Source of the DNA: Rhizobiales bacterium UBA3584
GTDB lineage: Bacteria > Pseudomonadota > Alphaproteobacteria > Rhizobiales > Devosiaceae
DNA: 26,667 bases
Reading direction: 5' to 3'
Assembly: GCA_002375765.1 (NCBI GenBank)
Contig: DFMV01000083.1
Span: 1 to 26,667, forward strand
Made by a program: the position numbers and the translations under genes. Numbering within the stretch: the first letter of the stretch is position 1; every line of letters starts with the position of its first letter. The notes beneath the pieces are model-generated. The model had not been told where the DNA came from and did no database searches. It saw nothing but the letters and a program-made list of their open reading frames with translations. Positions 7,757 through 16,020 of this stretch are shown here, piece after piece.

Positions 7757-8547
7757 TGCGGCTTGTCCCCCTGCCGCCTGCGCATCAGCAATGGCGCAAA
7801 GGCCTCCTGCTGGCGCAATTCCACCTGCCCCAGCCGCACGAGTTCAAGTGATGCAGTAAAGCTCGATGCCATCGCCGTAGCCCGTTCTTCGGGCCGAGCG
7901 AGATAGTCCGCCAGATAGGTATCGAGCGATACCCACTCAAAACTCTGCCCGATCAACCGCTCCAAAATCTCGCGCGCCTCCTGCAATCCCCACACCGTCC
8001 GCTGATGGGGTGAATATTCGGCCGGAATACCGCGTTCGCGCTGCGCCGCATAGGCCCGCAGCAATTGATAAAGATCCGCTTCCCAAAGCGCATGCCGGGT
8101 AATCGACACCGGCTCGGGCATCCCGCGCGCAAAAACGTCGCGCCCCAGCCGCGAGCGATTGAGCAGCCGTCCCGCCACATCGCGCATCGCTTCGAGCCGC
8201 GCCAGCCGGAACTGCAGCAGGGCGGCCATTTCCTCGCCACTCGGCTCGTCGTCATCGCTCTGTTGGGGCACCATCAGCCGGCTTTTCAGATACGCCAGCC
8301 AGGCCGCCATCACCAGATAATCGGCCGCCACCTCGATCCGTTGCTGGCGGATCGTTTCGATGAACGCCAGATACTGCTCGGCCAGCGCGAGCACCGAAAT
8401 GCCCGAAAGATCCACCTTCTGCTTGCGCGCGAGGTCAAGCAGAAGGTCCATGGGACCTTCATACCCGCGCACGTCCACATGCAGCACAGCGTCGGTCTGC
8501 GCATGCTCGGGTGTCTCGTTGAACCAGGGATCAGAAGTCTCGGCCAT
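7753..8547 (-). CDS. scpA: Segregation and condensation protein ScpA
   Basis: Kleisin subunit of the SMC-ScpAB condensin, 264 residues from the ATG at 8547. The N-terminal motif YEGPMDLLLDLARKQKVDLS is diagnostic and binds the SMC neck; ADYLVMAAWLAYLKSRLM follows. The C-terminal winged helix binds the SMC head. A TTG at 8568 would add seven residues (MLCQRRD), but lacks a ribosome binding site; the chosen ATG has GGCGGG a few bases upstream. It overlaps scpB by 4 bases. In the rhizobial gene order I remember, a beta-N-acetylhexosaminidase (nagZ) lies between the SPOR gene and scpA; here there is only a palindromic repeat. Confidence 0.94.
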   Translation of the reverse strand: MAETSDPWFNETPEHAQTDAVLHVDVRGYEGPMDLLLDLARKQKVDLSGISVLALAEQYLAFIETIRQQRIEVAADYLVMAAWLAYLKSRLMVPQQSDDDEPSGEEMAALLQFRLARLEAMRDVAGRLLNRSRLGRDVFARGMPEPVSITRHALWEADLYQLLRAYAAQRERGIPAEYSPHQRTVWGLQEAREILERLIGQSFEWVSLDTYLADYLARPEERATAMASSFTASLELVRLGQVELRQQEAFAPLLMRRRQGDKPQ

Positions 8548-8641
8548 ATCCCGCCGCTGGCAAAGCAAAAGAGGAGAGCAGCATTGCCACTCCCCTCGGT
8601 CTCGTCAAGGCGCGACGAACGATCCACCCAAGTTGTGTGGT

Positions 8642-8761
8642 CAGTTAGGTCAGGGTGAGCCGAAAATGGCGATTTGCGAGAACCGGAGCGGAGCGTACGT
8701 TTGGTACGTGAGCACCGGAAGCGCAGAAAATTGCCATTTGCAGGCCACCATCACCTAACTG
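8642..8761. repeat. Long palindromic repeat, copy 1 (compact form)
   Basis: A 120-base imperfect palindrome. The outer arms CAGTTAGGT (8642-8650) and ACCTAACTG (8753-8761) are perfect complements, and the inner arms also pair (AAAATGGCGATTTGC against its near-complement at 8726-8741). The apex holds a left core at 8677-8700 (CGAGAACCGGAGCGG then AGCGTACGT) and a right core at 8705-8724 (TACGTGAGCACCGGAAGCGC) around a 4-base loop. The same two cores occur at 12707-12730 and 12790-12809. It starts 10 bases after the SPOR-gene stop on the minus strand, so it may end that transcript or protect its 3' end. Confidence 0.85.
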
Positions 8762-8771
8762 CGCGCGCAAC

Positions 8772-10793
8772 TTAGTTGTTCAGCACGAAACAGTCCCCGC
8801 CTTGCGCTTGGATCGCGCTACAAACCGAATTGGCCTGATCGAACGTGGGCTGCGGCAGCCGCACCCGATAATAGATGCCGCGCTCGCCCAGATCGACTTG
8901 GCTGACCTCCGGCGTCGCACCGTTGAACAGCGTCCCATAACGCGCTTGCAGCGAGGGAATGTCAGCCTGCGCGTCCGCTTCGCTGCGTTGCGAAGACAAT
9001 TGCACCCAGGCGCCGACATTTGAAGTCGGCGTCGGCGTCGCGGCAGCAGGCGCTGGAGTTGTCTGGGCCGGCGTGGCAGCCGCCACGGTCTCTGTGACCG
9101 GAGCCGCCGCAGCGGCGGCAGGCGCGGTAGTCGTATCGGTTTGCGCCGTCAGCCCGGCAGGACGCGGGATCGGACGCGGCGCGTCGGCAATTTCTGTCTC
9201 TGCCGGCGCCGTTACGCCTTCATCTGCAGCCTCGGTCACGCCAGCGTCCACAACGGCCGCACCAGCCTCTGAAGCGGCACCTTCGGCTCCGGCTTCAGCA
9301 GCGGTTTCGCTCCCGGCCATGGCCAGTGCAATCGCTTCCCCGATCGGATCGGAGGTCAGTGTACTGTTGGGAACAGCAGGCACATCAGGCCTTTCCACCG
9401 GCAACACGTTCGAGCCAGCAACGCTATCGGTCGCCGGGACGATCGTGCCGTCGGGCCGTACGGTCACCGTGCGCACCGGGCGATTGGCCAACGCCGTCTC
9501 GCCCTCCTCGGGTGCCAGCACTTCGGCAACCTCCGCTCCGCTTGCGCCATTGGTCTGATCGCGCGACACCAGTTCTTCGTCTTCCGGCGCCGTGGTGTTG
9601 CCCTCGATTTCGCTGAAAACAACGGACTCGCTTGCCGTCGAATCATTCTGTGATGCCGGCGCATCTTCCTTGAGCGGCGAGGCATCTGCGGTCAGAACCG
9701 GCGCTTCGCCCGGAACGCCCGGCCCCGAAAAGAACGCGAAATAAACCCCACCGATCAGCGCAAAAATCAGCGCACCGGCCGCGACCGGGATAATCAGACC
9801 GCCGAGCGCCCGACGCGAACGGCGCGGTGAAACCTGCTCCTCGGCATAGGTTTCCTCGGCATAATCTTCGTCGGTGTATTCATCGACATACTCATTCGAA
9901 TCTGAACCTGCCGGCGTCTCGGGGTGTGGCGTCGATGGCGCGGCAAACAGCGGATCGGGAATGAACTGTTCCTGGCTCGGCTGCGCTTCCAGCCTTGGCT
10001 CTGGCCGTTCTGCGATTTGGCGGGGCGCAGGCGCCACCAGCCAGTCTTCGGGATCGTTTGCCGGCTGGACGCGGCGCACTGGCGTTCCCGTCGCGGCGGC
10101 AGCGGCCAGAATCGCCGATTCCGCGGCATCGACGGCCGCATCTGTTTCATAATCGTCGAGAAAGCTCGATTTCACCCGGCGTCCGGCTGGCAGTCCGGCA
10201 TCGGCGGAATTGGCGCGTGCCGCCTCGCCGATCAAGGCTTCGATCTCGCCAAGCGGATCACGCTTCTGTGCCACCGGCGCGGCGCCGGAAACATCCTCGT
10301 TCGCGCGCCCATAGCTTCCATGTGAAGGCTCGGGCTCGGCAGACGCCCCGTCAGCGTGGCCGCTCCAGCCCTCGTCCCGCAAAGAATCGCTCTCGTAGGT
10401 CGCAACTTCCGCATCGGCAATCAGATCGGCAATCGGATCACCGGATGCCTGTTGATCGTCCGCGCTGACGTCTTGGGCCGCGCCAAACCCGAAATCGAAG
10501 GCCGGCATCGTATCGTTCTGTCCGGAATCCGGAACCCGTTCGTCACGTTCGGCATGGCTTTCGTCCCGCGCGGAAAATTCCTGCGGCGCACCGAAACTGG
10601 GCTCGGCCTCGTAAAAGTCTTCCTGCCCGGCTTCGGGTTCGGGCTGGGCGGGGACCTGGGGTTCCTCCCGCCTATACGCGCTGGCCGGAGCAGCCGCCGC
10701 GCGGGCATCCTGCGCCACAAGCCGCGCCAGCTCCGCGATCAGGTCATCGGAGTCCTGCCCCGCATTCGCCGGGTTGTGCTTGGTGTCGTTCAT
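8772..10793 (-). CDS. Large SPOR-domain membrane protein
   Basis: Predicted single-pass inner-membrane protein of 673 residues. Residues 1-325 are acidic and low-complexity (many Glu, Asp, Pro, Ala) and should be cytosolic. A membrane span lies at about 329-355 after the basic RRSRR, and a Pro/Ala/Thr-rich periplasmic linker leads to a C-terminal SPOR domain (about 593-673, VGAWVQLSSQRSEADAQ to the end). SPOR domains bind glycan strands stripped of stem peptides at the division septum, so a division-related role is likely. The long cytosolic part is unlike FtsN, whose cytosolic part is short. It lies downstream of argS on the same strand with an 85-base gap. Exact function unknown. Confidence 0.85.
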   Translation of the reverse strand: MNDTKHNPANAGQDSDDLIAELARLVAQDARAAAAPASAYRREEPQVPAQPEPEAGQEDFYEAEPSFGAPQEFSARDESHAERDERVPDSGQNDTMPAFDFGFGAAQDVSADDQQASGDPIADLIADAEVATYESDSLRDEGWSGHADGASAEPEPSHGSYGRANEDVSGAAPVAQKRDPLGEIEALIGEAARANSADAGLPAGRRVKSSFLDDYETDAAVDAAESAILAAAAATGTPVRRVQPANDPEDWLVAPAPRQIAERPEPRLEAQPSQEQFIPDPLFAAPSTPHPETPAGSDSNEYVDEYTDEDYAEETYAEEQVSPRRSRRALGGLIIPVAAGALIFALIGGVYFAFFSGPGVPGEAPVLTADASPLKEDAPASQNDSTASESVVFSEIEGNTTAPEDEELVSRDQTNGASGAEVAEVLAPEEGETALANRPVRTVTVRPDGTIVPATDSVAGSNVLPVERPDVPAVPNSTLTSDPIGEAIALAMAGSETAAEAGAEGAASEAGAAVVDAGVTEAADEGVTAPAETEIADAPRPIPRPAGLTAQTDTTTAPAAAAAAPVTETVAAATPAQTTPAPAAATPTPTSNVGAWVQLSSQRSEADAQADIPSLQARYGTLFNGATPEVSQVDLGERGIYYRVRLPQPTFDQANSVCSAIQAQGGDCFVLNN

Positions 10794-10878
10794 AGAGCAG
10801 TGCCCCGAAAGTCTTTCGCTTTAACTTGCCCTTGATTGCGAGCATATCCGCCGAACTGTTCACAGCAATGCGCCGTAA

Positions 10879-12630
10879 TTATGAAAGCTCTTGCGGCGCA
10901 CTCACGCCTAAAAGATCAAGGCCGCTACCGAGAACCCGGCGCACGCCATCCACAAGCGCGAGTCGAGCAAGCGTTAGTTTCGGGTCATCGTCGTTAACAA
11001 AGCGTAAGCTGGGGTCTTCCTTGCCTTTGCCCCAGAAGGCGTGGAACTGCGCGGCCAGCTCGTGCAAGTAAAACGCAAGTCTATGCGGCTCGTGCGCCCG
11101 CGCCGCTGCCGCAACCTGCCGCGGCCAGGACCCAAGCAACCGGATCAGCTCGATTTCATCCGCAGTCGACAGCAATGAAAGATCGGCGCCAGCGAGTGCC
11201 GACTCGCACGTATCGAGAGCCGGCAGGTCGCGCGCCGCATTGCGGAAAATCGAAAACGTCCTTGCATGCGCGTACTGCACATAAAAAACCGGATTGTCCT
11301 TGCTCTGCTCTTTCACCAGCGCAAAGTCAAAATCGAGCGGCGCGTCGTTGCGCCGGAACAGCATCATGAAGCGGGTTGCGTCGACTCCCACTTCCTCCAC
11401 AACATCGGCAAGTGTCACCAGGTCGCCGGAACGCTTGCTCATTTTCACCGGTTCGCCATTCCGCAACAGCTTGACCAGTTGGCAGAACCGCACGTCAGCC
11501 GATGCCTTGCCGCCCGAAACGGCCTTCACGGCGGCCTCGATGCGCTTGGCATACCCCGCATGGTCGGCGCCCAGAACGTCGATCAGCGTGGTAAAGCCCC
11601 GCAGCACCTTGTTGCGATGATAGGCGATGTCGGCGGCAAAATAAGTATAGCTGCCATCCGATTTGACAAGCGCCCGGTCCACGTCGTCGCCAAACTGGGT
11701 GGCCCGGAACAAGGTCTGTTCGCGGTCTTCCCAATCATCGGGCAGCTTTCCCTTCGGCGGCTCGAGCCGCCCCTCATAAACGAGACCTTCCTCGCGCAGC
11801 CAGGCCAGCGTCTTTTCGATCTCGCCCCCCGGTCCATGCAGTGTCTTTTCGGAAAAGAACACTTCGTGCTCGATATTGAGCTTTTTCAGATCGGCCCTGA
11901 TCAGCTCGAGCATCGCCGCCAGCACATGCTGCTTGACCGGGGCCAGCCATGCCTCTTCGGGCTTGTCCAGCAGCCTGTTGCCGAACTCTTCCACCAGTGC
12001 CTGACCCACGGGGATCAGATAATCGCCCGGATAGAAGCCGGCCGGAATTTCGATGGTCTCCCCCAACGCCTCGCGATAGCGCAGGAAGGCCGACCGCGCC
12101 AGCGTGTCGACCTGCGAGCCGGCGTCGTTGATGTAGTATTCCTTGGAAACGTCATATCCGGCATAGGCCAGAAGCGATGCCAGCGCGTCGCCATAAACGG
12201 CGCCGCGGGTATGCCCGACATGCATCGGCCCGGTCGGGTTGGCCGAAACATACTCAACGTTCACCTTCTCGCCCTGCCCCACATCAGCCCGCCCGAAATC
12301 GTCGCCCAGCTCGGCAATCGATGACAGCACCTTGTGCCAGACGCTCTGCTGCAGCCGGAAATTGATGAACCCCGGCCCGGCGATCTCGACCGAAGCCACG
12401 TCGGCATCCCCCGCAAACCGCTCGGAAATCGCCGCCGCGACCTCGCGCGGGTTCTTGCCCAGCGGCTTGGCCACCACCATGGCGGCGTTGGTCGAAAGAT
12501 CTCCATGAGCGGCATCGCGCGGCGGCTCCACAACAACGCGGGCCAGCAACTCCCGGTTATCGGCCAGCTCGGGAAAACTCGCGATCAGCGCATCGGTGAC
12601 GCGCCCTTCAAAAAGGGCAAACACATCCAT
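10879..12630 (-). CDS. argS: Arginyl-tRNA synthetase
   Basis: Class I synthetase that charges tRNA-Arg, 583 residues from the ATG at 12630, a normal length. The N-terminal additional domain includes [15 protein letters not shown], the HIGH motif appears as HVGH (residues 137-140, in [15 protein letters not shown]), the KMSKS-type loop as [13 protein letters not shown], and the C-terminal anticodon-binding DALR domain covers about the last 120 residues. The open frame extends upstream to 12699 into the palindromic repeat. Starts at 12666 and 12699 give non-conserved residues, and none of the three has a good Shine-Dalgarno site, so the start rests on homology. Confidence 0.95.
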   Translation of the reverse strand: MDVFALFEGRVTDALIASFPELADNRELLARVVVEPPRDAAHGDLSTNAAMVVAKPLGKNPREVAAAISERFAGDADVASVEIAGPGFINFRLQQSVWHKVLSSIAELGDDFGRADVGQGEKVNVEYVSANPTGPMHVGHTRGAVYGDALASLLAYAGYDVSKEYYINDAGSQVDTLARSAFLRYREALGETIEIPAGFYPGDYLIPVGQALVEEFGNRLLDKPEEAWLAPVKQHVLAAMLELIRADLKKLNIEHEVFFSEKTLHGPGGEIEKTLAWLREEGLVYEGRLEPPKGKLPDDWEDREQTLFRATQFGDDVDRALVKSDGSYTYFAADIAYHRNKVLRGFTTLIDVLGADHAGYAKRIEAAVKAVSGGKASADVRFCQLVKLLRNGEPVKMSKRSGDLVTLADVVEEVGVDATRFMMLFRRNDAPLDFDFALVKEQSKDNPVFYVQYAHARTFSIFRNAARDLPALDTCESALAGADLSLLSTADEIELIRLLGSWPRQVAAAARAHEPHRLAFYLHELAAQFHAFWGKGKEDPSLRFVNDDDPKLTLARLALVDGVRRVLGSGLDLLGVSAPQELS

Positions 12631-12670
12631 CTGAAGGAACCTATGATTGGGACTGGAAACCGACATGTCG

Positions 12671-12847
12671 CGATTGGCGTCAAGGCGAGGCGCAAACATT
12701 GGCTTTCGAGAACCGGAGCGGAGCGTACGTTCCGAGTGCTGCCAGAAAAAGTTGCAGACTTTTTCGGTTCGACAGCACGACTAAAAACATACGTGAGCAC
12801 CGGAAGCGCCGAAAGCCGGGGTTCAAAGCCCGCCTTCACGCCAATAT
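12671..12847. repeat. Long palindromic repeat, copy 2 (expanded form)
   Basis: Same family as 8642-8761. The outer arms ATTGGCGT (12673-12680) and ACGCCAAT (12838-12845), then AAGGCG with CGCCTT, then GGCTTTCG with CGAAAGCC, pair with each other but differ in sequence from the arms of copy 1. The left core (12707-12730) and right core (12790-12809) are identical to copy 1. The loop is expanded to 59 bases and contains its own hairpin: GTGCTG (12736-12741) with CAGCAC (12773-12778), and GAAAAAGT (12745-12752) with ACTTTTTC (12758-12765). It begins 18 bases after the dgt stop on the minus strand. Confidence 0.85.
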
Positions 12848-12864
12848 CGGCATGTCGGGGCGGG

Positions 12865-14046
12865 TTACCGGAATTCCGGTCTCTCGTCAAACAAACGGGC
12901 GTACTCATCCAGCGCGAACGGGTCGGTCATCCCGGCCACGAAATCGCAAACGATCCGCGCCCGTGCGGCCTCGGAACCGGCAGCGCTATAGGCCAGCCCC
13001 CAGCGTCCCGGCATGTCTCCCTCGGTGATATAGGCATCGAACAAACGCCCCACCACTGCTTCGCTCTGGCGGACCGGCCCCATGACCCGCGCGTCGCGAT
13101 AGACCTTGGCGAACAGGAATGCCTTGAGCTCGGCCTCATCCTCGGCCATCTCGGTGGGAAACCCGATCAGGGCCCGCCCCGCATACCGGACGTCATCGAC
13201 ACTTTGCGGAGCCGCCGCAATCAGCCGTTCGGCGCTTTCGGCGATCACCGCCTCGATGGTCCGCGTAATCAGCCGTCGCTGAACCTCATGGATTTGCCTT
13301 CCCCGCTCCAGTCCGGGCCACATTTCGATGACTTCGCGCGCAATCGGCCCCACCAGCGGCACATCGACAAGATCGCCGATCACCAACAGCCCGGCCCGCA
13401 CCGCATCGTCGATATCGTGAGCGTTATAGGCAATATCGTCCGCAATCGCCGCCACCTGCGCCTCGAGATTGGCATAGGTGCCAGCCAGCAAATCAGCACT
13501 CGCGGGAATATCCGCCAGGGCCGCCGCGATGTCCTGCCCGTGCTCGGATTCGCCGCCGGTCACCGGGCCATTGTGTTTCAGGATGCCTTCGAGCGTCTCC
13601 CAGGTCAGGTTCAGCCCGTCATGATCGGCATAGCGGTTCTCAAGCACTCCCACCACGCGCAGCGCCTGCACATTATGGTCGAACCCGCCCAGCTCCGCCA
13701 TTTTCTCGCCCAGCACCCGCTCGCCGGCATGTCCGAACGGGGTATGACCCAGATCGTGCGACAGCGCTACGGCCTCGGCCAGATCCTCGTTGAGCCGCAG
13801 CGCCCGCGCGATCGAGCGCGCGATCTGGCTCACTTCGAGCGTATGGGTCAGCCGCGTGCGGAAATGCTGGCCTTCGTGATGGAGAAAAACCTGCGTCTTG
13901 TGCTGCAGCCGCCGAAACGCCGTCGAATGGATGATCCGGTCCCGATCCCGCTGGAATTCGTTGCGCGTCGGGCTGGCCGAAGGCCGATAGACCCGCCCCC
14001 GTGACTGCGCCGGATCGGCGGCATAAACCGCGTGCATATCACTCAT
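12865..14046 (-). CDS. dgt: Deoxyguanosinetriphosphate triphosphohydrolase-like HD protein
   Basis: HD-domain dNTP triphosphohydrolase, 393 residues, type 2 subfamily, hydrolysing dGTP or other dNTPs to the nucleoside and tripolyphosphate. The metal site is visible as RTRLTHTLEVSQIAR (His68), ALSHDLGHTPFGHAGE (His97-Asp98) and a later Asp in ADDIAYNAHD. The N-terminal RDRDRIIHSTAFRRLQHKTQVF is characteristic. The start at 14046 is preceded by AAGGGG about 9 bases upstream; the next ATG, at 14037, is possible. It is divergent from erpA with a 73-base intergenic region, and argS follows on the same strand after the palindromic repeat. Confidence 0.93.
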   Translation of the reverse strand: MSDMHAVYAADPAQSRGRVYRPSASPTRNEFQRDRDRIIHSTAFRRLQHKTQVFLHHEGQHFRTRLTHTLEVSQIARSIARALRLNEDLAEAVALSHDLGHTPFGHAGERVLGEKMAELGGFDHNVQALRVVGVLENRYADHDGLNLTWETLEGILKHNGPVTGGESEHGQDIAAALADIPASADLLAGTYANLEAQVAAIADDIAYNAHDIDDAVRAGLLVIGDLVDVPLVGPIAREVIEMWPGLERGRQIHEVQRRLITRTIEAVIAESAERLIAAAPQSVDDVRYAGRALIGFPTEMAEDEAELKAFLFAKVYRDARVMGPVRQSEAVVGRLFDAYITEGDMPGRWGLAYSAAGSEAARARIVCDFVAGMTDPFALDEYARLFDERPEFR

Positions 14047-14059
14047 GTGGGACTGCCCC

Positions 14060-14088
14060 TTTTCATCGTTGCCCTACGATCTTATGTT
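14060..14088 (+). promoter_or_regulatory. Candidate promoter of erpA
   Basis: TTTTCA (14060-14065) and TATGTT (14083-14088) are separated by 17 bases; each matches 4 of 6 consensus positions. Transcription would start near 14095, about 25 bases before the erpA ATG, inside the divergent dgt-erpA gap. No other pair there looks better, but this is read by eye only. Confidence 0.35.
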
Positions 14089-14119
14089 GAGGCCAAATGT
14101 CTCAAGCCAAAGCAGCGCC

Positions 14120-14470
14120 ATGACCGACACCCAACTAGCATCAAACGAGGTCGTTTTGACAGAGCGCGCCGCCAAGCGGATCAATCGCATTCTGTCAAAG
14201 GAAGAACCCGGTACTGTCCTGCGCATCGCCGTAGCGGGCGGCGGATGCTCGGGCTTCCAGTACGAGTACAATATCGTCAAGGAAGCCCCCACCGACGACG
14301 ATCTGGTCCTCACTCGTGACGGCGCCACCGTTTACATCGATTCGATGAGTCTCGAGTTCATGGGCGGCGCGGAAATCGACTTTGTCGACGATCTGATCGG
14401 CCAGTCCTTCCAGATCAAAAACCCCAACGCAGTCGCGTCCTGCGGCTGCGGCACGAGCTTTGCGGTCTGA
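14120..14470 (+). CDS. erpA: A-type iron-sulfur carrier / insertion protein
   Basis: Carries and inserts Fe-S clusters into apoproteins, 116 residues. The three cluster ligands are present: Cys43 in GGGCSGFQY, and Cys108 and Cys110 in SCGCGTSF near the C-terminus. The SMSLEFMGGAEIDFVDD segment is typical. I chose the ATG at 14120, which gives the compact family length; the open frame extends to 14045 across the intergenic region without conserved residues. The symbol erpA is preferred over iscA because of the location outside any isc or suf cluster, but the two are hard to separate by sequence. It diverges from dgt. Confidence 0.9.
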   Translation: MTDTQLASNEVVLTERAAKRINRILSKEEPGTVLRIAVAGGGCSGFQYEYNIVKEAPTDDDLVLTRDGATVYIDSMSLEFMGGAEIDFVDDLIGQSFQIKNPNAVASCGCGTSFAV

Positions 14471-14503
14471 CCTTCCGCATTTTTCGGGTCGCATTCGCAG
14501 CTC

Positions 14504-14509
14504 CATAAT
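14504..14509 (+). promoter_or_regulatory. Possible -10 element for the LysE-family gene
   Basis: CATAAT matches the -10 consensus at 5 of 6 positions and lies directly before the left arm of the inverted repeat. The -35 position 17 bases upstream (14481-14486, TTTTCG) is weak. If used, transcription would start near 14516, and most of the left arm would be absent from the RNA. Confidence 0.3.
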
Positions 14510-14543
14510 GCTTACCTCTGCCCTCTTGCGCGCGGAGGTAAGC
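14510..14543 (+). promoter_or_regulatory. Inverted repeat enclosing the lysE ribosome binding site
   Basis: GCTTACCTC (14510-14518) and GAGGTAAGC (14535-14543) are perfect 9-base complements with a 16-base loop. The right arm contains most of the Shine-Dalgarno sequence GGAGGT (14534-14539) and ends one base before the ATG at 14545. In an RNA starting upstream (for example erpA read-through) this hairpin would hide the ribosome binding site; alternatively it is a DNA operator at the transcription start. Confidence 0.6.
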
Positions 14544-14544
14544 C

Positions 14545-15156
14545 ATGAGCACCGAATTCCTGATCACCGCCCTGATTATATGCCTGCTTCCGGGCTCGGG
14601 CGTACTGTACACGCTGGCCGTTGGCCTTGGCCGCGGCTTTAAGGCCTCCATCGCCGCCGCCTTTGGCTGCACGCTGGGCATCATCCCCTCCGCTCTCGCC
14701 TCCATTGTCGGCCTTGCCGCCATCTTCCACGCCAGCGCCCTGGCCTTCCAAACGCTCAAATATCTTGGCGTCGCTTATCTGCTCTATATGGCCTGGTCGA
14801 TCCTGCGCTCCGGTGGCGCCATGGGGCTCGATGCCGACCGCTCGCCAGCCTCCATGGCCAAAATCGCCACCAGCGGCGCCCTCATCAACGTCCTCAATCC
14901 CAAGCTCAGCTTGTTCTTTCTGGCGTTCCTGCCCCAGTTCGTTCCCCTCGACACACCCCATGCGACAGCAACACTGCTCTTGCATGCCGCCGTGTTCATG
15001 GCGATAACTTTCGTGACATTCGTGGGGTACGGGGCCTGCGCCGCATTTGCGCGTGATTATGTCATCTCCCGGCCCGACGTGCTCAAATGGATAAGGCGCA
15101 GCTTTGCGGGCACATTTGGCCTGCTCGGCCTGCGCCTCGCCCTTTCAGATCGCTGA
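14545..15156 (+). CDS. LysE-family amino-acid exporter
   Basis: Inner-membrane efflux protein of the LysE/RhtB family, 203 residues with about six membrane spans. Family marks are the N-terminal LLPGSGVLYTLAVGLGRGFKASIAAAFGCTLG (hallmark PG...G pattern in the first span and loop), KYLGVAYLLYMAW, and the NPKLSLFFLAFLPQF segment. Members export amino acids or related metabolites; the substrate cannot be read from sequence. The start at 14545 has a strong GGAGGT, which sits in the stem of an inverted repeat. It lies 74 bases after erpA and 20 bases before xthA, so it may be co-transcribed with both. Confidence 0.9.
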   Translation: MSTEFLITALIICLLPGSGVLYTLAVGLGRGFKASIAAAFGCTLGIIPSALASIVGLAAIFHASALAFQTLKYLGVAYLLYMAWSILRSGGAMGLDADRSPASMAKIATSGALINVLNPKLSLFFLAFLPQFVPLDTPHATATLLLHAAVFMAITFVTFVGYGACAAFARDYVISRPDVLKWIRRSFAGTFGLLGLRLALSDR

Positions 15157-15176
15157 CCAACCAACGAGACGGCCCG

Positions 15177-15983
15177 ATGCGCATAGCTACCTGGAACATC
15201 AACGGCATCAACGCACGCCTCCCGGCCGTCCTCACCTGGCTCGACGAAACCAAGCCCGACATCGTCGGCCTGCAGGAAATCAAATGCCTCGATGAAAACT
15301 TCCCGCGCGCCGAATTTGAGTCGCGCGGCTACAATGTCGAAACCCATGGCCAAAAGAGCTTCAACGGCGTCGCCCTGCTCTCCAAACTTCCCTTCGACGA
15401 AGTCCATCGCGGCCTGCCGGGCAATGACGAGGACCCCCAGTCCCGCCTCATCGAGGGTGTCTTTTCCACTGAAGACGGCGGTGTCGTCCGCGTGTGCAAT
15501 ATCTACCTGCCGAACGGGAATCCGGTCGATACCGAAAAATTCCCCTACAAGCTTGGCTGGATGGACCGCCTCTACGATTTCGTGGAACAGCGTCTGGCCC
15601 ATGAGGAGCCCTTCATCCTGATGGGTGATTTCAACCTCATCCCGACCGGCTTTGACTGCCACGATCCATCAGTCTGGTGGGGCGATGCGCTGTTCCGGCC
15701 CGAGAGCCTCGAAAAATGGCGCCGCATCGTCAATCTGGGTCTAACCGACGCCCTGCGGGCCACAACCAGCGATCAGGTCTTCACCTTCTGGGATTTCCAG
15801 GCCGGTGCCTGGCGCCGCAACGCCGGCATCCGCATCGACCATTTGCTGCTCTCGCCCCAGGCCGCTGACCGCCTCACCGGCGTCACCGTCCACAAGGATA
15901 CCCGCGGCTGGGACAAGCCCTCCGACCACGTCCCCGTCGAAGGCGATTTCACCCTCGCCGGCCACTCGGCCAAAGCGGCCTGA
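15177..15983 (+). CDS. xthA: Exodeoxyribonuclease III (AP endonuclease)
   Basis: Base-excision-repair nuclease that cuts at abasic sites and trims 3' ends, 268 residues. Catalytic residues of the ExoIII fold are visible: Asn7 (WNINGINARL), Glu34 (LQEIK), Tyr110 (IYLPNG), Asp151 and Asn153 (GDFN), the RIDH motif near 219-222, and the terminal SDHVPV with His251. The ATG at 15177 gives the standard MRIATWN start; the open frame upstream to 15087 overlaps lysE and is not conserved. Only a weak ribosome binding site (AGACGG) is seen, consistent with translation following lysE 20 bases upstream. Confidence 0.95.
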   Translation: MRIATWNINGINARLPAVLTWLDETKPDIVGLQEIKCLDENFPRAEFESRGYNVETHGQKSFNGVALLSKLPFDEVHRGLPGNDEDPQSRLIEGVFSTEDGGVVRVCNIYLPNGNPVDTEKFPYKLGWMDRLYDFVEQRLAHEEPFILMGDFNLIPTGFDCHDPSVWWGDALFRPESLEKWRRIVNLGLTDALRATTSDQVFTFWDFQAGAWRRNAGIRIDHLLLSPQAADRLTGVTVHKDTRGWDKPSDHVPVEGDFTLAGHSAKAA

Positions 15984-16020
15984 TCGCCTTTCGACAGAGC
16001 GAACCCCAAACCTGTCTGTC

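Noticed and set aside
12334..14004. Open frame of 556 codons on the plus strand
   Set aside because: It lies antisense to argS and dgt, both certain, and its translation has no recognisable domain. High GC makes long antisense frames common.
15087..15176. 30-codon extension of xthA
   Set aside because: It overlaps the end of the lysE gene and the ATG at 15177 gives the canonical ExoIII N-terminus.
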